Part shown: positions 1 through 11,115 of the stretch, piece by piece | How the letters are laid out: every line of letters begins with the position of its first letter | Position numbering within the stretch: the first letter of the stretch is position 1 | DNA from: Hirundichthys speculiger | Taxonomy: Eukaryota > Chordata > Actinopteri > Beloniformes > Exocoetidae | Direction of reading: 5' to 3' | DNA length: 64,000 bases | NCBI GenBank assembly: GCA_018398805.1 | Contig: JAGFBZ010000373.1 | Location: 496,001 to 560,000, forward strand | Made by a program: the position numbers and the translations under genes | Notes under the pieces: model-generated | Seen by the model: the letters and a program-made list of their open reading frames with translations, nothing else | Told to the model about the DNA's origin: nothing | Database searches by the model: none

Positions 1-384
1 TGCTTGATGAGCCCTTTTGCCACATTTTTAGCATAGTCTTTGAGCTGTACTCACAGACTTTTACTTAAGTGATCTTTTCAATGCAAGCTCTGTGCAGATA
101 TTAGTACTTTGAAATCAACGATATTATTTAGCATTATATCAAACAGCACTATATTAGCATTATGATTTAGTAAACTCCACAAGTATAAGTTGTATACCTA
201 CTTTGACATTTTGTCTGAATATTAGCTGCATATTAACTTTAAATGACCGTACATGTTCAGTATATCTAAGATTTCTTAATTGATTTTGGGACCTCACTGG
301 TTGTTGGTGTCTTTCCAGTCACTGATGATTAAAAATGTTCAGCCAGACTGAATGTGAGCAAGAATGGTTGTCTGTCTCATTCTG

Positions 385-519
385 CTCTGTAAAGCCTTGT
401 GATGGATTGGCAACCTGCCTGAGTCACAACCCGCCTCTTGACTGACAACAGCTGGGAAAGGCTCCAGCACCCTGTCTTACTGAATAGGATGAAGCAGGTA
501 TAAAATAAATGGACAGATG
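385..519 (+). repeat. Degenerate fish LINE 3'-tail-like repeat
   Basis: This segment resembles the common fish repeat that reads roughly 'gcgacctgtccagggtg...ggctccagc...gggtataaaaaatggatgg'. Here a 'gatggattggcaacctg' part is followed by 'gaaaggctccagcaccctg' and ends in 'aaaataaatggacagatgg'. The copy is old and 5'-truncated. The family assignment (RTE/Rex-type LINE end) is from memory and tentative. The rest of 1-990 shows no coding signal to me. Confidence 0.45.
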
Positions 520-991
520 GGCATCCAAGGGAATGTTCAGCAGTGCTGTTAAATATTAGACATGAACAGATAATTTCCGAAATGCTTCTGTAAAACAGAA
601 TGACGTCATGATTGATATTTACACTATAACTCTATATTGTTCTTTCTCAAAGATCAATTTCCCAGACTTTTTATACCTTTTATCATTCAAGCAAATTAAA
701 AATGAAATATATACAATCAGTCTCCCTCTGTCCAACCAGTTCAGACAGGAAGACCTCTGGGCTTAATCTGGCCTAAGCTGGTGAGACGCAGTAAAGCACA
801 GAGGAATCAGGATTGCAACCAGTGGGAACATTGTCCTAATCCCCTCCTGCCCTCTCCTTTGTAAACACTCTTCGATTCGTCAGGGTTACAAATGCTTTTT
901 CAACCCTCTCCATCTCTATGTCACAATGTTCTTCAGAACAGACACTGGAAAAACATAGAGCAAGGGTACGGGAAGCGTGGATTTCTTATGA

Positions 992-1230
992 TCTCAAGCA
1001 GTCCTGGGCCTCACGTGGCGACTGAGGCCTCATGGTTGGAGCATGCCATGTGCTAGAGTGGTGAAGCAGTGGGAGATCAGGCCCACGATTGTGCTGCGGA
1101 GGATCAAACGCACCAGAACCCTGATGTGGCAGTGGATACAGGGGCTGGTCCAAGCCTGCCGGCACAGTGTGGGGTACCAGGTCAACTACAATGGCCCAGA
1201 CAGGGAGGAACAGGAGATGGTGTGCCTTGA
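992..1230 (+). CDS. Candidate alternative upstream coding exon (possible long rgs20 isoform)
   Basis: An open frame runs from just after a stop at 989-991 to a good splice donor (GAG|gtacgg) after 1230. An in-frame ATG lies at 1043. From that ATG the exon would encode about 63 residues, beginning MPCARVVKQWEIRP and rich in Arg, Lys and Trp. I do not recognise the peptide. The exon ends in phase 0. The rgs20 exon beginning at 7046 opens with an in-frame Pro codon just before its own ATG, so splicing 1230 to 7046 would make a longer RGS20 N-terminus. Human RGS20 also has long isoforms reading into the same MGSERMEMRKRQM start, but their extension does not resemble this one. It could instead belong to another gene or be chance. 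Confidence 0.35.
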
Positions 1231-4200
1231 GGTACGGACATGTTGTTGTTCTCTCTTGAGACTTGTTTTTTTTTTTTTCTTTGATTATAAGTTTGGAGCA
1301 ACTTTTCATGACACAAATATGAACATTTTTCCAGTCAAATAAACCTCCATCAGTCTAATAGTTTATTGATTTCTCTTTAGACAACATATTTTAAATACAA
1401 TTTAATTGGCAGAAAGCAAATGTTTGTTTTTGCTCTACACAGCCACAAGAAAATGCAATGATATAGATCCATTGTTCAAAGTGTTCTTTGTGAAAATGGT
1501 TAATGTTAAAAATCTAATTAAAAGAGTCAACGTCAGTGGAGTAATAGGTCCCTAGACATTGTTTTACTAACATCTGTGTGTTTTTGTTAAGTGCAAACAT
1601 TGAAAGAAACACCCCTTTTGCTGTAGTTTCTCATAGCTTTTACTTCAAATAGATTGCTCTTGTCTGAGCACCAGCTGTCCTTTTTGCTTTATGCCAAACC
1701 TCTATTTAGGGAAGTACTTGCAGTCTGAATGAGGCTTAAGAAGATTAAAAGAAGAAGATAGTGCACCTTGAAATAGTGTGTTACAAGTTATTAGAATTCT
1801 AAATTTAGTTACACTTTCAAGTAAGATGCGTAACAACCAACATAAACATCCCAGTGCAACATGTAGTAAGAAGCTAAGAAGCTAAGTTAGAGTGTTGAGT
1901 GAATACATATAGAGGCTGTCAATGTGATTTTGTTTGGCATTTCTTAACAGAAAAATATCTGGGAAATGGATAGAAAAAGATTTCTGATGGCTTTCTGTAC
2001 TGAGGAGAGCCATGTTGCTATTCACAGACAGGAAGGGATTGTTAAAAAGCCATGAGGACACAAGAGCTGCGTCCAGATCTGATTGGGAGGTCAGAAGATG
2101 AAAGTAGCCCGGTCAGGTTATCAGCAAAATGTTTCACAGAGCTCTGTAAAGAGATATTTTCGAGAATTTGAATTACAATCAAGCTTGTTCCCAGTGTATG
2201 ACTAAAAATAAGAATAAAAGGAATATTCACAGAAAATCCAACAAAGATGTGACTGAAAAAAAAAGTTATACATTCTTTTAATAAAGACCTTTTTATATCA
2301 GACATTTTGACTTGTAAAAATGGTGAAGCCACAAGTATTCGCATCAATCCAAGAAAGGCTCTGCATTCTTCACAAGTTTTACAGCTCTCCTATCAAATTA
2401 AACCTCTGGTCACATTGATCTTTGTCTGCACTGAGAATGACTATGCTCGTAGTTGTCTTGTCCTGACGGATGCAATAACCTAAGAGCCAGTAACAAATAG
2501 ACAAACCATAGACATTAAATTCACATGGTCAGACACCAGGTCTCTATGACCTTTTGTACCTTTATTTTAGAAGTGTGACTGTATTTACACTAAATTTTTC
2601 ATTTCACCTTTCACAGTGCTGATCATTCCCGTCTGAGTTTTAATATGCAGATAATGTAATTGGCTATGTTGTTATTTTATGCTTGGTTACTAATATGCCT
2701 ACATTACCTTTGATTGATGTAATCCAGATAATTAGTTTATCACAAATATTTCTCCTCCATGTTAGACGGTAAAAACAAAGTTGTTTTGTGCAGCAACATT
2801 ATATTCTGACAGTACACAAACTGAATAATATAAAATACTGTAACATGAAAGAATCTACAAGGTATTCAAAATCGATAGCCTTATATTTATTCACTCGCTA
2901 CTTCGGTAAATGGATCATTCTGCATGGTAACCATGTGCTTTCAAGTTATGTTACTAAGATGTTGTTAGAATAAAAACAAATAAACTGAGGATTTTAACTT
3001 GATTACAAGGTTTAAGATACTGTTTGTACACTGTTAAATTGAGCTGGATATTTACAGTATAACAGATATTTATTGGAATATATACACTTTAAAATATAAC
3101 AAAAATCATTATAAGAGCTATAATGGCAGAGAAAAGGATGCTGTCTGTAGTCTGTGTTCGTTCTTGCTGTTGTTACTGAACAGCCCTCACCTTTGAGGTA
3201 CTTACACATGCCGTGCATAGCGTCCTGATGTGTTGACATGGTAACAACACTGTCACCTGTGAGTTGAGCTGAATGTTAAGTTGACTGAATATAAAGTTAA
3301 TTATTTCTCCCTTTATGCTACAGAAGCGGTTCTTTGAATCTATCTAATCACATTTTGAAAATACTTTTCATCTTGTCACACTGCTCTGTTGTCGCTCATC
3401 CTTGTGACCTTGTGTGTTCAGGCATTCTCCCACCTCCATATTATACTGGGCCCTCAGAAGAAAACATATGGGCTCCTCAAATCAGAACATCACAAGCATC
3501 TTCCACCATTTGTGTGTGCATGTATTATCTCATAGGCCTATTTGTGGGTCTGTGTTGCATAACATTAGCACAAGGGGAGGTGTTAAATGAAGTGCTGGGG
3601 GAAAAAATGCATGTTTGTACCTCAGGGAGAATAAAAATGTGTGGATCTTCTGGACAGTACCAATTTAGGTTTTTTTTGTTTTTTTTTTTTGAAAAGCAAT
3701 TAAAATCTAGAAAAGAAAGCAAATTTATGTTCTCTTAGTTTTCATTAGTTAACAGTCAAGATGAATGCTTGTTTCAATAGTGGTTCTGTCATAAAACAAT
3801 ATCAGTTCTGTGCTTTTTGTAAAAGCAAAGATATCCACGCCATACTCACATTTTATGGTTCCACTCTAATGTGGAACTATAAGATTGATTTTCATGCCAT
3901 CAAGAGACATCTTGAGTGACAACGTGGCTCTGAAAGACATCACCATGAATGCACAAGTGTAAATTTTGTAGATAGAAAAGGTGTGTCAGTGTGATGTTTT
4001 GAAAAATTGGCAGGTACTGAGTGCAGACTGCCATCTGGTGATTATACAATATGAGAGATGGTGTGCATTCTAAAAGCAAAAATATTTATAAAGGCATATA
4101 AAAGCATAGATCTTGAAAATGCATGTCTTATCTGATTTCAGTAGCCTCTACACTAACTGCCTCCTAAAACTATGGAACATGAACATGGTCTACTTCAAAG

Positions 4201-4990
4201 ATTATCTTGAAACCAACCACAATTTAATATAAAAACCAAGGCAGCATCAGTCAGCACATGCTGCCTTCATATTATATGCCCAGATCACCTTGGCGGTGCT
4301 TTAGTTACAGCTGCCTTCAGATGGCAGTGTCGTCTTCCGCTTTTATTCCAGGTGACAGGATCATACTGTGGATTAAATGACAAACAGTAGCATGGTAATA
4401 ACGTGTTATTTAAAAAAAAAATTAAAAATGAAGAACAAAAAAAGAGGTTGAAGTGAGAAACATGAAATTTTGCTGAAAAAGTTGTGAAGAAGAAACTCCA
4501 AATTGCAATTTCTAAATTGTATTTGTATATACTTTTATTATGTTATGTTGCTCATGTACAGGGAGAAGCAATGCAACACTTGCAGTTTATATGGCATCTA
4601 ACCCCGTTGTGAGTTAACCATTAAATTCAAGTCAAGCGATTAACACAGAAAGTACTACACATGTATAAAGATATGTGATTCCATTAAAACTTATCAAAAG
4701 TACATGAAGCTCAAACGGCTAATTTCATCATTACAAATCAAAGTACTTTACAAACTGCGAAGCATTGGCACCCAAAGTCAGTCAGCGTTTAGCTGAATGC
4801 AGCGCTGCACTCCATCAGGCGCTTACTGCTTCAGCACCACGGACAGCGACTTCAGACAAAGACTTAGTGGCAGTGGTTTTTGACACCAAAAATTGGACTC
4901 CATTTTCTTTCTGTCACCTTCTTTACAAGCAATTGACCCAATTCATCTATTGTTTGCGTAGTCACCCAGGCATAGTCTATCTCAAACACA
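1231..4990. other. Non-coding stretch, likely intron or upstream region of rgs20
   Basis: AT-rich DNA with scattered poly-T runs (for example 1268-1279 and 3668-3691) and no frame with codon bias or recognisable protein similarity. Short open frames here look like chance. I see no RNA gene and no well-preserved transposon. Confidence 0.6.
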
Positions 4991-5190
4991 CGGCAGGGTA
5001 AAGGACCTGCACGGGAAACCTGCGCTTAACAGTCGGGGTTTACTCTCTTCACTGGCTACTACGAGTTGGAAAGAAGACGCATGCGTACTGACTTGAGGCA
5101 GCCGGTCGGAGGAAAAAAAAGCCTTATGTTCCATCGGATGTAATCAAGGCAAAGAATTACCTCTTCTCGCTGTGCATACATGGTGAAATT
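4991..5190 (+). promoter_or_regulatory. rgs20: Putative GC-rich promoter and 5'UTR exon of rgs20
   Basis: The base composition shifts from AT-rich flanks to CpG-containing sequence between about 5.0 and 5.8 kb. A strong splice donor (ATT|GTAAGT) lies at 5190/5191, suggesting a non-coding first exon that splices to the coding exon at 7046. An ATG in this exon, ten bases before the donor, would be out of frame with the RGS20 start after splicing and so could act as a short uORF. No TATA box is obvious. The start site is inferred from composition and donor only. Confidence 0.4.
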
Positions 5191-6364
5191 GTAAGTACAG
5201 GTAACAAACCGACGTATGATTGAACGATCATTTCGTGAGCAGAGTATTTGAAGTCGTTTCACTGCATTTTTTCATGGCATGTCACTGTGTAGCTGTAGCC
5301 TACAGTAGGCTTTTAACAAATCTAGGCTGCGTCTTTTCGGTGGTCGTCCGGGGCGATGAAGCTCTACGGTTCTTCAAGGTGGCACTTTCCATTGATGCGA
5401 TGTGCGATTTACTAATACATTGGTTTTGTTGTTAAATTGCAGAGGAGCCATTTAATTCCAGTGTCCTTCACGTTCGCGCGCTGTAAGAATGTAGGAAGAA
5501 CAGTGGTGTAGCTGGTGTTATCATGATTTCTTTTTCCCCTTTGAATGAATACGACCACCCCAACCCCCATTTCATCGTCTATAGCTGTTGAGTCAAACCG
5601 TAGCGTGCCGCATTTGTGTCAGCTTTGAAGTACCCGACGCCTAACGCGCAAAATATGCCATTTGGCAAGACGCACGAAATCTGCAGCTGATGCCAGTCCG
5701 GAATCTCAGTGATAAAGCGGATCCATTTTAGAAAAGACCAAATGGTATTTTATACATTGAAAGGATGGGATATAGACCGATGCGGCGGTTATAGATTTGC
5801 AAGCTGCGCCTTCAGCACCCATCTCGCTCATATACCAAATCCACAGGCATTTTTTTTTCTAATAATCACGTCTTGTGTTAGGTAGTGGCCAGATGATGTC
5901 GTGTGTTGGAAGCGACAGCTTTGTTACATAAATGATCTGACAGGATTTGGCAGTGTCTGACCTGGTGATGACACATTTGTTAGAATCGGACAAGAAGTCA
6001 ATCTGTGAGCGTAGCCTGTCTGTCTATAGGCCTACAATCCGAGGGGATTCTGGTGAATACACCAGAGACCTATACTCATAATTGTGACATTGTAACTCCT
6101 CGTGCAGGCGGCATGATAAATGTAGCCTGGGGGATTGTGACGACCTGATGCCTGACATATTCAAAGTGTGAATAGGCATGTAATTACATTATCTATAAGT
6201 GTGTTTAATTTCTCCTTCCACATGGGTTCAGTGAGCACCCTAAAATCCGTTGCTTTTACACTTACTCTCACAGATGGGATTTTTATTATAGAATGTTGTG
6301 ACTTAAATGGCCTTTATTTACAGTGTAAAGAGACATGAAAGTGGGGCAGAGAGAGAATGTGTAA

Positions 6365-6465
6365 GACATACAGCAAAGGGTTTCAGAGTGGGAGTTCAAC
6401 CTGCAACTGCTGCAGGAGGACTATAGCCTTTGTACACGGACCACTCGCTTAAACCACCAAGACTG
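6365..6465 (-). repeat. tRNA-derived SINE-like remnant
   Basis: On the minus strand the segment contains an A-box-like 'taagcgagtgg' and, about 45 bases on, a B-box-like 'ggttgaactcc', the arrangement of an internal Pol III promoter. No clover-leaf is preserved well enough for a functional tRNA call. It lies in the presumed first intron of rgs20. Confidence 0.35.
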
Positions 6466-6533
6466 AAACATTCAAGGCAGGTGCATAGTTTGCATTGCCT
6501 GGAAAGCAAAGTATGTAAAAGTAATTTTTAATT

Positions 6534-6658
<125 letters not shown>

Positions 6659-7045
6659 TCAGAAAAAACAGCATTCCTTTCCATTATGTCCTCTGGACAT
6701 GCCAGCACACACTATGGACAGAAAGGATCAGGTGTATTACACATCTAACAAACAGGCGTCACCTTTGAGGGCTATTTAAACTAATAAGATTATGTGGTTT
6801 TTTTTTTGTTTGTTTTTTTTTCTGGTGAAAATGCTGGAAAAACATTGATTAATTGTTGGGATTTCACTCTGCTGCATTACAGCACATCCAGTGCTGCCTT
6901 TACTACATTCACTACTCTCGCGCTGATTTCTATCATGCTAATGCATTGCAGGCCAAGAGCTGTTCTTATGAGATAAAATCCCAGTTACGTACAATTCCTG
7001 ACATCAACCCTATAAACTCATTGCCTCCCTCTCCTCTGCCTGTAG

Positions 7046-8378
7046 CCCATGGGATCAGAGCGGATGGAGATGCGAAAGAGGCAGATGTCGGTGCAGCAGG
7101 AGTCGGCAGCGGGGGGAACTGCACCGACCCAGCAGGACCAGCCAGGCCAGGCCAACCCACGGGGCTCCAATGCATGTTGCTTCTGCTGGTGTTGCTGCTG
7201 TAGCTGTTCCTGGTAGGTCTTCTCCAACTGAGAAGTCGCTCACTGTGGCACAGCATGGCCAACATTAATGCACCCAAGATAGCACAGTCTCAGCTACAGA
7301 GTCTCAACAGCAGGACTCAGCTTCTGCCTCATGACAGATTTGCATGTGATTTGTGGTTGTCAGTGCAACCGCAACTTCATTACATAAAAAAAAAAGGAAA
7401 AATCATTTCTTTGTAAGCTCTTGTCTGCAGTTCTGTAGTCATATATTGACAAATCTGGTTCAGAATAAATCAAAATAAATATACATGGACCACATGACTT
7501 TATAGAGCCTCAACCAGGTTCTACAAAGCAATTTACAATGTGTTTCTCATTTACTTATTTACAAATCCATGCTCACACTTCAGCGTTTCTATTACATAGT
7601 CTCTCCATAAACAGCAACGCTTTGATTTCTAAACTTATATCTCAGTAAGTGCATTGAGAGGCAATGTAGGATTCAGTGTCCTTTTCTAGAGCACTTGGGC
7701 ATGTGATGGGGCCGAGAATCAAACAGCCAAACTTCCAGGTAGAGAACAACTGACTATCCATTGATTCAGGGCTGACCAAATTGGTCCCTTATTCTCATGA
7801 TTTTAATAGATATTCGCATTGCACAGAGTATACTGTTACTGTAAGAAATGTGTTACGGAGAACACGCTTGGAGCTTTGACTTCTTAAACCTATTGAATCT
7901 CAGAAGTCCCTCACAACTGAACATTTTGTTGAAATGTACTGTTCACATTTAAGTTCTTTACTTATACCCCTGTTTGGAATGTGCACATTCAGATTTAAAA
8001 AATGCCTTTTTTGTTTGATTTTTCTTTGTTTCAGTGAAGAAACATTGCATTGACAATGACTGATTAGACGATCTTAGTGGGCAGTTTATTTGCTGAAAAA
8101 TGTGGCTTAAAATCAAAAGTATGCGTGAAGCTTATTGTTCCCTGTTGTCACTCTTTAAGTCACAGGTGTCAAACAGATCCGTGTAAGGGCCGTGTGGCTG
8201 CAGGTTTTTGTTCCAACCATGCAGCAGCACAGCTGACTTGTTTTAGTCAATCAACTAGTTGTCTTCAAAACCAGTTCAGTTGATTGAATGAAACAAGTCA
8301 GCCGTGTTTCTGCATGGTTGGAACAAAAACCTGCAGCCACATGGTCCTTCCACTGATCAGTTTGACACCCCTGCAAGT

Positions 8379-8411
<33 letters not shown>

Positions 8412-10363
8412 ACGAAAAAAGCAAATTATTGTTTTGTTAGGTATTATTATCAGCTGAATAATTTGTGATACTTGTACACAGGTAACTTAAGCTCACATTA
8501 AAATGTAGACATATCTGATCAATATCACATGTTACATTACGGTAAGCATTTTTCTTATAATTTGACATTTTTTCATCACAATAGAGTATTCTCTATTATG
8601 TTAACAGTTGTGATAACACTTGTGTGATATATGTAGAAATGCAGCATAAGATTAGTAGACTGATTCCTGAATAAATGTTGTCATGCTGTTCAGGAGCACT
8701 GAATGACTAAATCTGGTTAACTGTGACCAGAGTCACTTTGTGTGTTTACATGTCTGTCTTACCACTAGGAATGAAGGACCGGGATGATAGGAATCGAAAA
8801 GCATCATATGATGTCAAGGAAGGGACCGCAGACTGTGAAGACTGGTGAGCTCCAATCACTACAAACAAATCTCATCTATTAACACCTTTTTCTCTTTCAA
8901 TTCAGCTAAATGTTAAAGTCTATCTCTCCTGTGTTTTTGTGTCCTGTGCAGTCCTAAGCCTACATTGGAGGAGGTTTGCTCGTGGGGGCAGTCATTTGAT
9001 AAGGTGATGTGTTGCCCAGCTGGGAGGAACTCTTTCCGACAGTTCCTTCGCACTGAGTTCAGCGAGGAGAACATGCTCTTCTGGCTCGCCTGCGAGGAGT
9101 TCTGCAAAGAGACCAATAAGAGCATGATAGAGGAAAAAGCTCGCATCATCTACGAGGACTACATTTCCATTCTCTCGCCTAAAGAGGTAGTACAGTTTGG
9201 TTTCATTCGTTCATTTCATGCTCGCCCCACCCTTTTTTTTTCCATTTATATCATACATGTATTATGTTTTATAAGATCCCTACATGGTTTCATTTCTCCA
9301 GAAAAGTCTCCTCAAAACAAGCATCCATGTTTTACTTTAACTCCTTTCTTCTCTTCCTCTGGCATTTTCTTTTTATTTTTTGTCTCTTGAAGGGAGATCC
9401 AGGATCACACATAGACGGTGCCCTCAGTCCACTCAGTTACAATTTTTGGGCAGCATGTGATTGGCTGTTTGATTTACTCACTGGATACCTACAGACAGGA
9501 GCAATTTATACCATGTAGGCTTCATACATGGGCAAACTCGGAACTAATGAATTGACGGTTAGATGAGAGTATTTGTCTGTCTTTTACGCCAGAATAATTA
9601 TGGAAGTTTAACTTGACTTATTTTAGCTTCCACAAAGACTGGAGCCTGCAAGCAGCTAGCACTGCTCTGTACAAAAGTAATAAAATCCACTTAGAATTAA
9701 TATTCGGAGTGTGTTCATGAAAACATGGTTGCAGGATTGTTGTTCCATTCATGAGCCTCAGTTTATGAATGAAATCAGCTGAATATGCCCGACTAATTTA
9801 GAGCTCTGGGCTGTTGCTAAGCAACCAGCAGAGATTCCAGGAAGTTATTGGCCCCAGCTAAGAACTGCAGAAGCAGAAAACATAATAAATTTTTACACTC
9901 CAGTTTTAGTATGAACTATAACTGCTGGGCCTACAGGACATCGTGATCTGTGAGGATGTGGTAAGTCTATTTTTACAAAGCTCAGCCAGCTGCTTCCCTT
10001 TGATTTCAGTACTTGGACAAAGATGAACTAACTGGCTGCTCGACGTAGCTGCAAGATGTCGTCTTTTAAGATAGAAAGTGAACAATTGCTTCTTCCATTT
10101 TTTTTTTTAATCTCTGTCACCTGGAAACAGAACATTGTGTTTTGTCCTTACAGTTTCTCTTCTTAACTCCCAGGTGAGCCTTGACTCCCGTGTGCGTGAG
10201 GCGATTAACAGGAACATGCTGGAGCCCACCTCACACACGTTTGATGATGCCCAGCTGCAGATCTACACATTAATGCAAAGAGACTCGTATCCACGCTACA
10301 TGAACTCCCCAGCCTACAAAAACCTGCTTCAACTCTCTGTCGGAGCAGTCCCCCGAATCTTAG
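7046..10363 (+). CDS. rgs20: Regulator of G-protein signaling 20 (RZ/A family, Gz-selective GAP)
   Basis: Coding exons are 7046-7212 (ATG at 7049), 8769-8844, 8952-9186 and 10174-10363, all with GT-AG junctions. The protein would be about 220 residues. The start MGSERMEMRKRQM is characteristic of RGS20 rather than RGS17 or RGS19. A cysteine string (CCFCWCCCCSCS) at about residues 42-53 is the palmitoylated membrane anchor of this subfamily. The RGS box follows from about residue 100, with PAGRNSFRQFLRTEFSEEN, then EKARIIYEDYISILSPKEV and ending near YPRYMNSPAYKNLLQ. RGS20 accelerates GTP hydrolysis on Gi/Gz alpha subunits at membranes. Two single-base frame breaks are evident: an extra base near 8776 in exon 3, and one in the CT run at 10331-10339. 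Correcting the second gives a C-terminus SLSEQSPES with TAG at 10361, very like the human end; uncorrected, the frame stops at 10369-10371. The neighbour tcea1 matches human synteny. Confidence 0.93.
7213..8768 (+). other. rgs20 intron with hAT MITE and poly-A run
   Basis: The intron lies between the cysteine-string exon and exon 3. It holds a palindromic MITE (8163-8373, listed separately) followed by a 28-base poly-A run at 8383-8410. Nothing else with coding character was seen. Confidence 0.75.
8163..8373. mobile_element. Palindromic hAT-like MITE
   Basis: A roughly 210-bp element begins CAGGTGTCAAAC and ends GTTTGACACCCCTG, the hAT-type terminal inverted repeat. Most of its length is one long inverted repeat: 'tggctgcaggtttttgttcc' on the left pairs with 'ggaacaaaaacctgcagcca' on the right, and 'gctgacttgttt' pairs with 'aaacaagtcagc'. 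There is no coding capacity. The flanking 8-mers are not an obvious target duplication. Confidence 0.8.
9187..10173 (+). other. Last rgs20 intron
   Basis: This intron separates the ILSPKE exon from the VSLDSRV exon. It begins gtagta and ends in a pyrimidine-rich tract then cag. No repeat or RNA gene was recognised within it. Confidence 0.75.
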
Positions 10364-11115
10364 GGTGGTGATGACATGTGATATTCTAACATTACCCACT
10401 CCTCAATCCGTACCCCCCCTTTTTAAAAAAAAAAAATTAAAAAAAATCTTTGTATGTTCAGTGTAGGATTACATGAGGCAGGCCTCTGGCCTGGCCCCAC
10501 CCAGGGATCTCAGCGCTATCGTGATCTGCACCTGACTGATGACACTCAGGTCTCAAAATCTCCCGAGGGCTCAACATCACAAGTACTGCTTCAGATCAAC
10601 ATAGCAAAACACTCCAAAGGAATAAGAATACACTTTATTTCTGTTTTTCTTTCTTTTGATAGAAATAATCTATTTTATTTGTGTTCACAGTTTTTTTTTT
10701 ATGGTCTGCTGGTTTTTTTTTGTATGGTTGTTTGGGGGGGAAAAAGGATTCCTACTGTAGACTATATATTTATGATTTTGTAAATAGTCAAAATGGAATT
10801 GTGGGTATTTTATGTGGAAACGCCTGGTTCTATTTACTGCGTATGAGAATCAAAGCTCAAGTCAGTAGCTACACGTTAGCTCTACTTGCAGGCAGCTTTG
10901 TGGGGTACTGTATGAGTCTACCTTGGTTTCACCTTGTTTTGCTACCTAACCTCACACTTTGGTACCTGTGTCAGCGACTTGGCAACTCCAGTTCACACAT
11001 AACCTGTGCTTGATTAAAAAAAATCGTTTAAGTGTGGTTATCGGTGAAGGAACAGAGGGTGGCGATAGCTCTTGTTACAGGGTGCAATTTGTTTCCAAAA
11101 TAAACTAAAATCAAT
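10364..11115 (+). other. rgs20: rgs20 3'UTR with polyadenylation signal
   Basis: Sequence after the corrected TAG stop is AT-rich with poly-T/poly-A tracts and no similarity to coding DNA. An AATAAA hexamer at 11099-11104 is the best candidate poly(A) signal, implying a 3'UTR of about 750 bases. Open frames here are chance. Confidence 0.55.
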
